Assembly (NCBI GenBank): GCA_046350635.1
Contig: JAXLZY010000003.1
Coordinates: 76,315 to 140,314, forward strand
DNA: 64,000 bases
From: CAZMHJ01 sp046350635
Lineage (GTDB): Bacteria > Patescibacteriota > Saccharimonadia > Saccharimonadales > CAIOMD01
Direction of reading: 5' to 3'
Every line of letters starts with the position of its first letter. Positions within the stretch are counted from its first letter, which is position 1. This document shows, in pieces, positions 32,130 to 40,865 of this stretch. Made by a program: the position numbers and the translations under genes. The notes below the pieces were generated by a model. It did no database searches, was not told where the DNA came from, and saw only the letters and a program-made list of their open reading frames with translations.

Positions 32130-34502
32130 ATGGGAATGATTAAAGATACTAAAGCGCAATTTTCGGTTCTTTTACGGTTGCGCCCCCGGTATGTCATTTA
32201 TATATTTTTAGGAATATTACTTTTTGCGTACGGGTGGTTTTACGCGGCTAATGGCACAATTGAAGGGCCAGAACTTACAATCTTTAGGGCATTAAATAAC
32301 TTGCCTCAATTTATCGGTATCATCTTTATTTTAATTACCCTATTCGGAGCCATTGGTACTGCCTGGCTCATATCAATCGTACTTTTGATGCGCCGACGGT
32401 ACGCCTTTGCAATACAGCTGTGGTTAGCAGCAATGCTTGCTTGGTGGGGCGCAAAGTTTTTAAAAATGCTTGGTACTCGACCGCGACCCTACGACATTTT
32501 GCAAAATGTTAACGTACTCGATATTAAAGACACAGCTATGGGCTACCCATCTGGGCATATGGCGGTTGCCACTGCGGCAGCACTCGTCATTGGCCAACGT
32601 TTGAGCCCCAAAGGCAGACGAATCCTATATATATTTGTCGGACTCATTGGTGTTTCACGAATCGTACTTGGCATGCATGGACCTTTAGATATTGTTGGAG
32701 GCTTTGCAGTTGGCCTTGTTGCGGGTTCGATTATAAATCTTATCTTAGGCACCCCAACGCGACGATTCTTGCCTGCTGAAATTAGTGGCGCCCTAAAGCG
32801 TGCTGGCTTTATGGCCACTGGTATTACACAAGCGAATGTCGATGCGCGCGGTTCAGCCCCCTACTTTGGGAAAGTTGATGGAAAGCCAGTGTTCATAAAA
32901 ATTGTTGATTCAGACAATACTATTGCGGATTGGATTTTTAAATTTACGCGCCGAATTTTGTACCGCAGGCTCGAAGATGAATTACCGTTCTTTAATGCAA
33001 AACGGCAATTAGAACACGAAGCCTTAATGGCTCTTTTGGCTAAAGATGCCGGAATAAAAACTCCAAGTATTATTGGCGTTTGTCATATTTCTGGCGCAAG
33101 CTGGGCACTCATACAAGAAGGCCTAGATGGTAAATCACTCGATAAAGTAGACCCTAAAACTATTACTGATGCTCAATTAGAGCAAGTATGGGAACTAGTT
33201 GAAAAACTTCACTCTGCCCGCATTGCTCACCGTGATTTACGTACCGCAAATATACTGCGAGATACTTCGAACAACCTTTGGCTTATTGATTTTGGCTTTG
33301 CAGAACTTTCGCCCGGCAAGCAAGGAGTAACTCGCGACAAAGTTGAGATGCTTGCATCGATGGCAACACTGGTTGGGCCCGAACGCGCTGTAGCTTCGGC
33401 TAACCATGTCGTAACACGCGCCCAGCTTGCGGCTGCTCTGCCTTACATGCAGTATGCGGTTCTTTCGGGTGCTACGACTAAGCAAGTGAAAAAGATGCCT
33501 GGCGGTATAAAGGCAATACGCGAAGCAATCGTTGCGTTTACGCATCAAAAAGCCCCTGTTACTATCGAGCGTATTCGTCGAATAAATGTAAAAGCGTTGG
33601 CCTACATAATTATCTTTATTCTGCTTGCGGTTGCCGTTATTCCGCGTATGAATCAGCTTAAAGATGGCCTTAAAGCACTTACAACTGCTGATCCAAAATG
33701 GATAATCGTCGCCGTTATTGCATCTATAATTACGTACTTTGCAGCTGCAATAACCTACGTGGTATTGGCACGTGTACCACTAAGCTACTTTAAAACACTG
33801 GGCGTGCAGGTCGCCGCATCGTTTGCGAACCGCCTTATACCTAGCGGTGTCGGTGGGCTTAGCTTAAATGTTGATTTCTTAATTAAGAGTGGTCACAAAG
33901 CAACAGAAGCTGCGTCAGTTACAGCGGTTAATTCGGCCGCCGCCTTCGTGAGCTACGTTATCTTGTTGTTTTCAGCGCTTGTGATTACAAAAACCTCGCC
34001 ACTCACGCTACTCGCTGGCAAGTCTATCCCACCATGGGTGATTGCGGTTGTGGTTATTGTAGTAGCTATTGTGAGTGTAGTGCTATGGAATTGGAAATGG
34101 GTGCGTGATAAAGTCACTAAGTTCGCTAAAGATGCACTTAAGAATGTTGTTGAGTATCGGCATGAACCATTCCGCCTTGTGCTTGCAGTACTTGGTGCTT
34201 CGTTAGTTACCATCGCCTATGTTGCTGCGTTATACGCGAGTGCACATTCAATTGGTATGCCCGTAACTGTTGTTCAGGCATTTGTTGCCTATACAATTGG
34301 TACGCTTATTGGCGCGGCCGTACCAACCCCCGGTGGGCTTGGTGGTGTTGAGGCAGGATTATATGCAGGATTAATTGCCTTTGGATATCCACCCGGCGAA
34401 GTGCTTTCGACGATAATTATTTATAGACTCATGACATTCTGGTTGCCTATACTACCGGGCTACCTGAGTTTTTGGCTATTGCAACGCAACAAAATAATTT
34501 AA
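32130..34502 (+). CDS. PAP2 phosphatase / protein-kinase-like / LPG-synthase-type flippase fusion
   Basis: 790 residues in three modules. Residues 1-215: membrane PAP2 phosphatase with KMLGTRPRP, YPSGHMAVA and SRIVLGMHGPLDIVGG (all three motifs). Residues about 230-450: kinase-like domain with HRDLRTANIL and LWLIDFGFAEL, the catalytic and metal loops. Residues about 490-790: eight-helix LPG-synthase/UPF0104-type membrane domain with NRLIPSGVGGLSLN and PTPGGLGGVEAGL. It probably processes and translocates a lipid-linked substrate at the cytoplasmic membrane. Each module is recognisable; the joint function is inference. Confidence 0.85.
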   Translation: MGMIKDTKAQFSVLLRLRPRYVIYIFLGILLFAYGWFYAANGTIEGPELTIFRALNNLPQFIGIIFILITLFGAIGTAWLISIVLLMRRRYAFAIQLWLAAMLAWWGAKFLKMLGTRPRPYDILQNVNVLDIKDTAMGYPSGHMAVATAAALVIGQRLSPKGRRILYIFVGLIGVSRIVLGMHGPLDIVGGFAVGLVAGSIINLILGTPTRRFLPAEISGALKRAGFMATGITQANVDARGSAPYFGKVDGKPVFIKIVDSDNTIADWIFKFTRRILYRRLEDELPFFNAKRQLEHEALMALLAKDAGIKTPSIIGVCHISGASWALIQEGLDGKSLDKVDPKTITDAQLEQVWELVEKLHSARIAHRDLRTANILRDTSNNLWLIDFGFAELSPGKQGVTRDKVEMLASMATLVGPERAVASANHVVTRAQLAAALPYMQYAVLSGATTKQVKKMPGGIKAIREAIVAFTHQKAPVTIERIRRINVKALAYIIIFILLAVAVIPRMNQLKDGLKALTTADPKWIIVAVIASIITYFAAAITYVVLARVPLSYFKTLGVQVAASFANRLIPSGVGGLSLNVDFLIKSGHKATEAASVTAVNSAAAFVSYVILLFSALVITKTSPLTLLAGKSIPPWVIAVVVIVVAIVSVVLWNWKWVRDKVTKFAKDALKNVVEYRHEPFRLVLAVLGASLVTIAYVAALYASAHSIGMPVTVVQAFVAYTIGTLIGAAVPTPGGLGGVEAGLYAGLIAFGYPPGEVLSTIIIYRLMTFWLPILPGYLSFWLLQRNKII

Positions 34503-34505
34503 ATC

Positions 34506-34731
34506 AAAAAAAGACAGCGATTCGCTGGCGGGTGTCACAAGGGGTGGGCACATTGGCAAAGGAGGTAGCCAAAGTAATTCCTGTGAACTTTTAGCGAAAC
34601 GCTGTCTATATAACGGGCTTTATTATGGTTGCCGATGTGGCTAATGGTATCGAACACTTATCTTGGTTGATACGGTCACCACGGCTGTCTAAAACCCCGC
34701 CTCAGGTAGTAATCCCCAAATCAATTACTAC
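34506..34731 (-). ncRNA. Structured non-coding RNA (~226 nt) with anti-Shine-Dalgarno loop
   Basis: Minus-strand transcript between a consensus promoter and a T7 run (34506-34512). The 5' end folds as GTAGTAAT/ATTACTAC; a central irregular rod is closed by GCCG...CGGC and GTATC/GATAC; the 3' domain is a long rod whose base AGACAGCG-T-TTCGCT pairs with AGCGAA-T-CGCTGTCT over 14 bp and serves as the terminator stem. Its tip is TTGGC-[TACCTCCTTT]-GCCAA, so the loop (34558-34567) repeats the 16S anti-Shine-Dalgarno sequence. No coding frame is plausible. I see no signature of SRP RNA, RNase P RNA or tmRNA; a 6S-like RNA is not excluded. Confidence 0.65.
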
Positions 34732-34737
34732 ACTAAT

Positions 34738-34766
34738 ATAGTACCGAATTAGCACTCTATGGTCAA
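34738..34766 (-). promoter_or_regulatory. Promoter of the structured RNA
   Basis: Minus strand TTGACC (34761-34766), exact 17-bp spacer, TACTAT (34738-34743). Predicted start at about 34731. Confidence 0.7.
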
Positions 34767-34870
34767 GAGTGCCAAAATAGAGGCCTACCCCTGTTATTAC
34801 TAGCAACTGTGGATAACTTGATATAAACTGAGAGAATGCTAAGTATAACAGATTGAGCAAGGAGTTATTT

Positions 34871-35533
34871 TTGTCTCACGAGCATCTCCCAAACCAATGC
34901 ACCGTACCCGCTTGCGAAGAAAATCCAACGTCAATGCGTTTGCGCAAAGTTCTCCGTTTCACTACCTGGTCTAATGTTGCCTATGGCGCCGCGCAGGTTG
35001 CGGTTGGCTGGAATACTGGTAGTAGTGCTGCCCTGTCTGATGGTATTCATAATATGGTTGAGGTTATTGGTCATGGCAAGCACACCAAAACACATGTCGA
35101 AGAGCAAAAGGCTGTAGATCACGAACATGGTGAAATAGCTAAAAAAGTAAGTACCCAACGTAAAATGGCAGCTGCCGCTATTGCGGCCGGAGCATTGTTT
35201 GCTGGATATCAGGCCGCAGACCATTTTATCAATCGCGAGCAAGAGCCACTTAATAAAGCCGCCCTGCTAATCGAACTCGGTGGGCTGGGTCTTAACTATG
35301 GATTAAAAAAAGCCGTCGAAAAAAACTATGATGGTTCTATGGCTTCGAAAGATTCGCTAGCTCACAACAAGGCAGACACCACAATTTCTGCAGTTGCGGT
35401 TGCGTCTATACTAGTTAACCCTTTGATTCCTGGCGCAGATGCAATTGGTGGCGCGTACGGCGCTTACAAATCATACAGAGTAGCAAAAGGCATTTGGACT
35501 GACACAGAACATCACCATAGCCACGACGAATAA
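34871..35533 (+). CDS. Divergent cation-diffusion-facilitator-like membrane protein
   Basis: 220 residues from the TTG at 34871, chosen because AAGGAG lies 7 bases before it (an in-frame TTG at 34853 has none). ALSDGIHNMVEVI resembles the D-G-x-H-N site of CDF transmembrane helix 2, and SLAHNKADTTISAVAVA the H-x3-D site of helix 5. The intervening loop and the C-terminus (HHHSHDE) are His-rich. The helices are less hydrophobic than in standard CDF exporters and the cytoplasmic domain is missing, so it may be a derived member. A metal-related role is likely but unproven. Confidence 0.6.
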   Translation: MSHEHLPNQCTVPACEENPTSMRLRKVLRFTTWSNVAYGAAQVAVGWNTGSSAALSDGIHNMVEVIGHGKHTKTHVEEQKAVDHEHGEIAKKVSTQRKMAAAAIAAGALFAGYQAADHFINREQEPLNKAALLIELGGLGLNYGLKKAVEKNYDGSMASKDSLAHNKADTTISAVAVASILVNPLIPGADAIGGAYGAYKSYRVAKGIWTDTEHHHSHDE

Positions 35534-35613
35534 GTCTTAATTGTAAATAAAACTACGCGTTAACCGTGCAATGTCATCTGTATTGGCGTATGCTAAAAGT
35601 AATAGAGAGGCTT

Positions 35614-36744
35614 ATGGAAACAAACACGTCTGCTATCGTTTTTCCGTATGAAGTTGGGCCAAAAGAGCCCGAACCTGTTCGCCTATCCGAACTTAACGCC
35701 CTTACTCAAACACGCCAGGCTTACGACCCAGAGGGTATTGATGAGCTGGCGCAATCTATGCTCGAACGTGATGAAAATGGCGTAATTACCGGGCTCAAGC
35801 TTATTAATGCGCCACTTGTTGGGCGTTTTGCCAAAGAATCCGCGGAAGCGTACGTTAATGATTTAAATGACTTGTTCGAAACCTCTCATACAGTTGATGA
35901 TTTAACACCTGCCACTGACGGTAATTACTTTATTTTAGTTGCTGGGCACCGTCGCACACTTGCACTAAGTCGAGCCGTCAAGCTTGCGGGTGGCACGGCA
36001 GATGAGCTATTTGTTCGTACCGTTGTAGCTGATGATATTTCATTTGCCGAGGCCTTTAAAGATCAAACTATCGAAAATATTCACGATAGGCCACCTATGC
36101 AAGACGAAGCCGAAGCTATCGCAAAATATTGTGAGTTTAGGCGACGCAGTTCAGGTTTCGGTGAACGTCTTAGTGTTGCCCAGTGTGCCCGGGAACTATC
36201 ATTAAAGCCCAAAAAAGTTCGCAATGCGCTTAAGTACGCCGAGCTTCCTGGTAGAGTTAAGAAATACGTGAACGAAGGAGTGTTAACGTACACGGATGGT
36301 GTTGTGATGAATGATGTCCAACGTGCATATCGTTTGCGTGAAGAGCAAAAGCCAGACGCAAATGCAGTGAGTGTAGAACAACGAACACATCATTTAACCG
36401 AAACATTTGCCTTACGTGTCATCAATCGACGTTCGCGCAAAGATGTGGGTGAACGATTTGGTGCTAAACAGTTTGTCGCAATGGTTAAAGGCGAAGTCAC
36501 GACAGTTCTGCAGGATATGTACCACCAGGGAGGATTCGAACTCGAGCTCGAAGAGTCAACGAGTCCCCAGGCAGTTCGTGCACTTGCGGTTGCTCGAATA
36601 GCAAATACTGTTACTGTTCTTGCTGGTATCGTTGCCGAGCAAGACCCGGATGTTGCTCAAGGTCTATACGAGAAATTGTTCGAAATGCTTCCAGACCGAG
36701 CAAAAGACGCATCGTTCCAAGATGCACTGTTAAAGGTCGAGTAA
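35614..36744 (+). CDS. ParB/Srx-domain DNA-binding-like protein
   Basis: 376 residues from the ATG at 35614 (AGAGAGG just upstream); the frame extends to 35566 without support. The N-terminal ParB-like domain has LNALTQTRQAYDPEGIDELA and the nucleotide-binding box FILVAGHRRTLAL. A helix-turn-helix-like middle region (SVAQCARELSLKPKKVRNAL) follows, then a long helical C-terminus. No ParA partner is next to it, so it is unlikely to be the chromosome-segregation ParB. A regulator or plasmid/phage-derived protein is possible. It ends 15 bp inside the convergent HNH gene. Confidence 0.75.
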   Translation: METNTSAIVFPYEVGPKEPEPVRLSELNALTQTRQAYDPEGIDELAQSMLERDENGVITGLKLINAPLVGRFAKESAEAYVNDLNDLFETSHTVDDLTPATDGNYFILVAGHRRTLALSRAVKLAGGTADELFVRTVVADDISFAEAFKDQTIENIHDRPPMQDEAEAIAKYCEFRRRSSGFGERLSVAQCARELSLKPKKVRNALKYAELPGRVKKYVNEGVLTYTDGVVMNDVQRAYRLREEQKPDANAVSVEQRTHHLTETFALRVINRRSRKDVGERFGAKQFVAMVKGEVTTVLQDMYHQGGFELELEESTSPQAVRALAVARIANTVTVLAGIVAEQDPDVAQGLYEKLFEMLPDRAKDASFQDALLKVE

Positions 36745-37281
36745 ACCCTGCCCACTCTTTAATTGTGCTGCTTCGTGAATCCTTTTGGTGTTTTCAGCTG
36801 GGGTAACCGGATCGAGATGCCGGTGCCATGTACAAGCTTTGTTTTCACAGAGATGGTCTAAATATAAACCATCTTCGATTGGCCCGCGCATAACAACAAA
36901 TAACATACGGTGTGCTAAGGCATGTGTGCTGTCAATGTATTTTATCGCCATACGACCATACCTTGCACGCTTTGCACCTGCGCGTTTGCTGTCATCGGGA
37001 TACGTATCAACACCATCTTTATAAACGGGGACCTCCCAACAGCCAGAAGCACTATTTATGCTTACCTTACCAAGCTGTCGCAAGGTCGGCAAAGGTTGAT
37101 TTGGCGTTGCTTCGTTCGCCTCAACAAAAGCAAAGAGAGCATCTAACTCAAACGTAGATGTCTGAGTGCTGGGCAAATGTAGCCCTACTGGTGCAATATA
37201 ATCTTCGCCAACTACAGGTAGGCCTTCCGGATGTAAAAATGTTGGGTGTGATTCTTGGCGTACGCCAAACGGATAGCTCAT
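36730..37281 (-). CDS. HNH endonuclease family protein
   Basis: 183 residues from the ATG at 37281, set by a 4-bp ATGA overlap with the upstream stop; the frame extends to 37398 but would overlap the upstream gene. The HNH motif is C-terminal: TCENK-type LYLDHLCENKACTWHRHL followed by DPVTPAENTKRI, with the preceding ALAHRMLFVVMRGPI, as in HNH_3-type phage endonucleases. It probably binds one metal and nicks or cuts DNA. Coupled to an unknown protein upstream; together they may be a small mobile or defence-related pair. Confidence 0.8.
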   Translation of the reverse strand: MSYPFGVRQESHPTFLHPEGLPVVGEDYIAPVGLHLPSTQTSTFELDALFAFVEANEATPNQPLPTLRQLGKVSINSASGCWEVPVYKDGVDTYPDDSKRAGAKRARYGRMAIKYIDSTHALAHRMLFVVMRGPIEDGLYLDHLCENKACTWHRHLDPVTPAENTKRIHEAAQLKSGQGLLDL

Positions 37282-37832
37282 CCTCTTGCGCCACGTCCAA
37301 AAAAGGCATGCCGTACCATTGGACTTTCTGGGTTTGTTCTTACTTCTAGGCTGAGTGACACTGGCATTGAGCGTACCCATACAATATATAAATGGCAATC
37401 TTCAGGGGGCCGATCAACTGCGGTATCAGCTGCGAACACGTGCTCACTCATGCCGGGTCGAGCACCATAAAGACCCTCGGCCTCGATAACTTTCTGTACG
37501 TATTCAGCGAATTCGATCGTTGTCGTTGGGGATTCACTCCTCCCCGTTAAACTGTCTAGCCCGAAATGTACCAATACATTGTCAGTAAAATTTCTATCGT
37601 CGCGCGTTTGCAGTTTTAGCGCCAGCGGCACTCCACTTTCGTGCCATAAAATCTCTACCCGGTTATCTGTCTCGATTTCGCTATTATGCTCGTATCCAAT
37701 TTGGTTCCAGGATATAAATGTTGGTATTCCATCGTACTGTGAACGTTGCAGATCTTCGAAAAATCGACGGTACCTCAGATTGTCACTATCTTGGTCTATT
37801 GTTCGGTAGGTTTCGTGGTAACCGTAAATCAT
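37278..37832 (-). CDS. Unknown protein coupled to HNH endonuclease
   Basis: 184 residues from the ATG at 37832 (a TTG precedes at 37835). Soluble and mixed alpha/beta: YGYHETYRTIDQDSDNLRYR, ISWNQIGYEHNSEIETDNR, CHLYIVWVRSMPVSLSLEVR. No motif recognised. Its TGA overlaps the HNH start (ATGA), so the two proteins are made together; it could be a partner, inhibitor or target-recognition subunit. Composition is that of the backbone. Confidence 0.5.
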   Translation of the reverse strand: MIYGYHETYRTIDQDSDNLRYRRFFEDLQRSQYDGIPTFISWNQIGYEHNSEIETDNRVEILWHESGVPLALKLQTRDDRNFTDNVLVHFGLDSLTGRSESPTTTIEFAEYVQKVIEAEGLYGARPGMSEHVFAADTAVDRPPEDCHLYIVWVRSMPVSLSLEVRTNPESPMVRHAFFGRGARG

Positions 37833-37872
37833 CAACTCATAATAATTGATGCAGAAATTCTAACCAAAAGCG

Positions 37873-38442
37873 TTAAAAGTCGATGCCACTATTTGCCAGA
37901 AACTTTTCGTCAAAGTGGTGTTTGATTTTTGTCATGTTTGTCGCGATGTCAACTTTTGGTAGGAGCTCTTTTGGAAAATTTCGGCCAGTGAGCCCAAGAC
38001 TCGTTTTAGGGTTTCGGTCTTCTATTAGTTCCGCAAGCTGGGCTTCGGTAAGCAAGCCGTCGTGCACAGCGTTATTAATTTCATCGCAAATAACGATATC
38101 GTACGTGCCGCTGGTGGCTGCTTCGAACGCGACATCGTAGGTTTTTTTGGCCATTTCGTGATGCTGTTTGTCGCTAATGCCCTTGGCGCTTAATTCGCCT
38201 GCGTTGTAAAAGCCAGCCCCGCCCTTGTAGAACAATAGTTTCTCGCCAAAAGTTGGCTGAATTTGTTCGATAAATTTATGCTCGTTGACTTTCCAGTGCT
38301 TAATAAATTGGATATAAGCAACACTCCAGCCCGCGCCGAGTGCACGAATCATCAACCCAAGGCTGGCGCTGGTTTTACCTTTTCCCTCGCCGGTGTAAAC
38401 CACCACGACACTATCTTTAGTTTTATAGTCTTCAAACGCCAT
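37873..38442 (-). CDS. btuR: Cob(I)yrinic acid a,c-diamide adenosyltransferase (CobA/BtuR family)
   Basis: 189 residues, usual length. The P-loop is VVVVYTGEGKGKTSASLGL near the N-terminus, followed by AYIQFIKHWKVNEHKF, DIVICDEINNAVHDGLL and LTGRNFPKELL, all typical of the CobA/CobO/BtuR family. It transfers adenosyl from ATP to Co(I) corrinoid. No other cobalamin gene is in the window, so a salvage role or a derived function is likely. Monocistronic by spacing. Confidence 0.9.
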   Translation of the reverse strand: MAFEDYKTKDSVVVVYTGEGKGKTSASLGLMIRALGAGWSVAYIQFIKHWKVNEHKFIEQIQPTFGEKLLFYKGGAGFYNAGELSAKGISDKQHHEMAKKTYDVAFEAATSGTYDIVICDEINNAVHDGLLTEAQLAELIEDRNPKTSLGLTGRNFPKELLPKVDIATNMTKIKHHFDEKFLANSGIDF

Positions 38443-38480
38443 AATTACTTAACCAGTATAAGTATTTTTTGTATCATAGT

Positions 38481-39257
38481 CTAGCTTTCTGCTTGGTTAG
38501 TGTCAGATTGCCGCTCGAACTTTGCTGCCGTCCGATTGTCGTCAAATATCATAAATCTGGTAAATCGTTCGAATGTTCGGGCGGCTATAACTAGACCTTT
38601 ATCAGTTGTTTGCATGGCGTCTTTTCGAACTGCTTGGGCAAGCTCAAGTAATTCGTCGCCCTCTTCAAATTCATCGGTAGCATCGTAAATAGCTTCTATT
38701 TTATCGCTAAAATCGCCTCCCCTGCTATCACCTTTCTCGCTCAAGAATTCTCTATAGTTTCGCTCAACGGTATCAGTTAAATCTTGCAACGGTGCTCGTT
38801 CTCCCTTGGTTTTAGCTAGTTGTTGTTCAAGCGCTTCTATGGTGGCAGGATTAATATTATCTAGCGTAAGGCCTTTTGTTTTTAATTTCGACTTAAAACT
38901 TGTAAGGCGTGCACCCTTGACGTCTTCTGTAAGTAGGGCATTATATTCACTCAATAGTTTTTTTAGGCTCGAAATAAGTTGCGTGAGTTCATCAACCTCT
39001 TTCTTTTTTGGGATTAAATCAAGTGATTCATATAAAAGCATCATTACTTGTGCACCGGTCGTGTCGGAACTAACGTCGTTTTCACGCATTGAAGCTAAAA
39101 ACTGCTTGCTCGTTGGAAATTCCGCACGGGCTTGTTGTCGCTCAACGAACGGGCCTTGCTGCTGTTCGGTTATTTCGAACACGCCACGTGGAAACGGGAT
39201 AACTCGAGCCGAACGCTCGTTATCGCTTTCTGGTGTCTGCGCTTCGCTAACTGTCAT
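38481..39257 (-). CDS. Unknown coiled-coil protein
   Basis: 258 residues from the ATG at 39257; a promoter-like TTGCAT-18-GATAAT lies just before, ruling out the longer frame (39359). No signal peptide or membrane span. Long helical/coiled-coil stretches dominate (KKEVDELTQLISSLKKLLSE, TIEALEQQLAKTKGERAPLQ, DKIEAIYDATDEFEEGDELL). No family recognised. A cytoplasmic structural or adaptor protein is plausible. Confidence 0.55.
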   Translation of the reverse strand: MTVSEAQTPESDNERSARVIPFPRGVFEITEQQQGPFVERQQARAEFPTSKQFLASMRENDVSSDTTGAQVMMLLYESLDLIPKKKEVDELTQLISSLKKLLSEYNALLTEDVKGARLTSFKSKLKTKGLTLDNINPATIEALEQQLAKTKGERAPLQDLTDTVERNYREFLSEKGDSRGGDFSDKIEAIYDATDEFEEGDELLELAQAVRKDAMQTTDKGLVIAARTFERFTRFMIFDDNRTAAKFERQSDTNQAES

Positions 39258-39481
39258 TATACTTTGATTATCACATATATAGCGTTTGCAATGCAATATA
39301 AAACACCATATGTGGATATTTATTTCTTTAGTTGCAAGGGTGAAAAAGCTAGGTCTCAACAGATAACGCTTGTGCTTATAGCAAAGATTATGACTCCTGT
39401 TATAACAGATTACCCCTTGATTTCTTTTATCTGATAACTCTTATCGTTAAGCCACAAGATTAAATAAGGAGGGTTCCTAAC

Positions 39482-40241
39482 ATGAAACAGCGACATTGCT
39501 GCGCTGCTGGCTGAGGCTCTAGGTACATTTGTGCTTGTCTTGGTTGTTCTTAACGTAAGCCGATATGGTTTACCGTTCTTTACTGCAATGGCTGCAGGCT
39601 TGTCTGTAGCTGCATTTACGAGTGCATTTGCTCACCTATCGGGTGCAAACTTTAACCCAGCTTTTACGCTCGGTTTATTTAGCATTCGCAAACTATCATT
39701 TGTGCGCACCGTTGCATATTTGGTAGTACAAGCACTTGCCGCTGTTGGCGCATGGAAGTTATACGAATACCTAACAGAGCGCACCCTTAAGAACGCTACT
39801 ACACCATTTGACTGGCGTATCTTTACTGCTGAAGCAATTGGTGCATTTGTATTTGCTATCGGCGCAACTGTAGCAGTTGTACATGAAAAACTAGAAGGCT
39901 GGCAAGCTGCCGCAACAGTTGGTGTATCACTATTCTTAGGTATCACCGTTGCTGGACTAGCATCTAACGGTATTATCAACCCTGCTGTAGCACTTGGTGT
40001 TCGCAGTTTTGACCTTAACTACTTCTTAGGCCCAGTGGTTGGCTTTGTCGTCGGTTCATTATTGGTTGCATATGTTTTATACCCAATCTTCGGTAAAAAG
40101 ACGAAGACTGCTGCTGCACCTGCAAAGGTTGTTGAAGCTCCAAAAGCTAGCGCACCTGCAAAGAGTGCTCCAGCTAAGAAGCCAGTAGCTAAAAAAGCTC
40201 CTGCCAAAAAGAAGCCAGTAGCTAAAAAAGCAAAAAAATAA
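39482..40241 (+). CDS. Aquaporin (MIP family) with Lys/Ala-rich tail, start frameshifted
   Basis: Both NPA boxes are present (NFNPAFTLG and IINPAVALGV) in a six-helix MIP channel of about 190 residues. A 50-residue Ala/Lys/Pro tail follows (KKPVAKKAPAKKKPVAKKAK), like histone H1. The ATG at 39482 has a perfect AAGGAGG box but is out of frame; deleting one A from the A3 run (39485-39487) gives MNSDIAALLAEALGTFVLV, a normal MIP start. Without that change the frame could only start at a GTG (39531) with no ribosome-binding site. It conducts water or small solutes. A strong terminator follows. Confidence 0.85.
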
Positions 40242-40260
40242 TCAATACATTTGATTACAA

Positions 40261-40292
40261 AAAATCCGCCCCTTATCGGGCGGATTTTTTAT
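40261..40292 (+). terminator. Rho-independent terminator after the aquaporin gene
   Basis: AAAATCCGCCC (40261-40271) pairs with GGGCGGATTTT (40278-40288), 6-nt loop, followed by T's. The A-run on the other side could also serve the minus strand. Confidence 0.9.
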
Positions 40293-40304
40293 ATACTGTA
40301 GCGT

Positions 40305-40847
40305 ATGGATGTGACGTTTATCACAGGTAATGAAGATAAAGCGAAGGCACTCGAACATTGGCTTGGGCACCCTATTGCAATTGAACGACTTGAACTAGAT
40401 GAAATCCAATCGGTAGACGTACGTAAGGTATCTCAGCATAAAGCAAAGCAGGCGTACGATATATTACAAAAGCCGGTGCTGGTCGAAGATGTCGGGCTGG
40501 CCTTTACGGCACTTAACGGGCTACCAGGCGCCTTGATTAAGTGGTTTGTAGATACGGCTGGTCTTGATACAACGGCAAAACTGCTTGATGGGTTTACTGA
40601 CAAAAGTGCAACTGCTGTATGTGTATGGACATATTACGATGGCAAAAAGTTGCACGTTGTCGAAGGTTACCAAAAAGGCATAATTGCATCTGAGCCCCGT
40701 GGTAAAGGTGGTTATGGTTGGGATAAGATTTTTATTCCAGATGGTTCAAAAGTTACTCGTTCAGAAATGTCACCCAGTGAATACGAAGCATCATATACTG
40801 CAAGTAAAAACTTCCCTGCTATTCGCGATTTACTTCTTAGTTTATAG
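40305..40847 (+). CDS. Non-canonical purine NTP pyrophosphatase (RdgB/HAM1 family)
   Basis: 180 residues. ITGNEDKAKALEHWLG at the N-terminus, PVLVEDVGLAFTALNGLPG with the catalytic Asp, and GYGWDKIFIPDG with SEMSPSEY are the family motifs. The LPGALIKWFVD segment is closer to eukaryotic/archaeal ITPA than to E. coli RdgB. It hydrolyses ITP, dITP and XTP to monophosphates, preventing incorporation of deaminated purines. The ATG follows the aquaporin terminator by 13 bases. Confidence 0.9.
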   Translation: MDVTFITGNEDKAKALEHWLGHPIAIERLELDEIQSVDVRKVSQHKAKQAYDILQKPVLVEDVGLAFTALNGLPGALIKWFVDTAGLDTTAKLLDGFTDKSATAVCVWTYYDGKKLHVVEGYQKGIIASEPRGKGGYGWDKIFIPDGSKVTRSEMSPSEYEASYTASKNFPAIRDLLLSL

Positions 40848-40865
40848 TTCTAAAAATGTCAGCTT

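Noticed and set aside
34506..34731. SRP RNA, RNase P RNA or tmRNA
   Set aside because: The SRP helix-8 GGAA tetraloop motif, RNase P core motifs and a tRNA-like tmRNA end are all absent. Only a 6S-like role remains open.
34853..34870. TTG at 34853 as the start of the CDF-like protein
   Set aside because: The AAGGAG box lies downstream of it and is correctly spaced for the TTG at 34871.
35614..36744. Chromosome-partition ParB near an origin
   Set aside because: No ParA, DnaA, DnaN or parS-like repeats are nearby, and the sequence is divergent outside the ParB box.
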